A stretch of 51,102 bases of DNA from Mesostigma viride (Eukaryota > Streptophyta > Mesostigmatophyceae > Mesostigmatales > Mesostigmataceae). Positions within the stretch are counted from its first letter, which is position 1; every line of letters begins with the position of its first letter. The notes under the pieces were generated by a model. The model saw nothing but the letters and a program-made list of their open reading frames with translations. It was not told the DNA's origin and made no database searches. Positions 51,052 to 51,102 of the stretch are shown here, one piece after another. Position numbers and translations under genes: made by a program. The stretch is taken from positions 838,349 to 889,450 of the forward strand of contig RPFO01000050.1 in NCBI GenBank assembly GCA_009746045.1, given 5' to 3'.

Positions 51052-51102
51052 CTCTTGTCCGTGAAGACATGCAACAGCACCAGCCAGGACCATGAGCACA
51101 AG
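51052..51102 (-). CDS. Possible further upstream polycystin exon at the window edge
   Basis: On the minus strand an open stretch ends ACAAGAG|GTAACATG, a plausible donor. The phase-compatible frame reads LVLMVLAGAVACLHGQE, which is hydrophobic; another frame ends WLVLLHVFTDK. Neither is decisive and the exon is cut by the window edge. Confidence 0.3.

Overview
The window is nuclear DNA of a green alga, most likely a flagellate chlorophyte (inference). It holds four intron-rich protein genes. One is a plant-type, apparently chloroplast-targeted ACT-repeat protein and one is a mitochondrial ubiquinone methylase. A third is a polycystin-type cation channel, a family that green flagellates keep and land plants lack. 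Introns are GT-AG, and exons were joined by eye from homology and codon phase. I could not run searches, so family names rest on remembered family motifs.

Layout: (1) 475-11903, minus strand: a WDR75/UTP17-like WD40 ribosome-biogenesis protein. Eleven exons (680 codons) are visible and the C-terminus runs off the left edge. (2) 11904-12424: a short divergent promoter region. (3) 12425-20277, plus strand: complete COQ5 in eight exons (386 aa). (4) 20278-23808: intergenic, with a SINE-like element and a 5'-truncated LINE remnant. (5) 23809-33339, plus strand: an ACR11/ACR12-like protein with two ACT domains, nine recognised exons and one unresolved junction. (6) 33340-37448: intergenic between convergent genes, with a piggyBac-like TTAA element, a second SINE-like copy and a diverged direct-repeat pair. 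(7) 37449 to past the right edge, minus strand: a polycystin-2-like channel with six joined exons, including 19-nt and 25-nt microexons. Its N-terminus (S1 and the extracellular domain) is outside the window.

Non-coding DNA is dominated by minisatellites (units of about 9-100 bp, up to about 40 copies), nearly all inside introns. The main observation is that many repeat units are copies of the neighbouring exon-intron junction. The end of an exon with its 5' splice site, or the 3' splice site with the first codons of an exon, is reiterated in the adjacent intron. I see this in all four genes. Other notable structures are a perfect 206-bp spacer-free palindrome in a polycystin intron, a full-length and internally deleted pair of an unidentified element inside a 42-bp minisatellite, and two copies of the TTAA element.

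The genes do not form a pathway: they serve rRNA processing, mitochondrial ubiquinone synthesis, chloroplast amino-acid sensing and cation transport.
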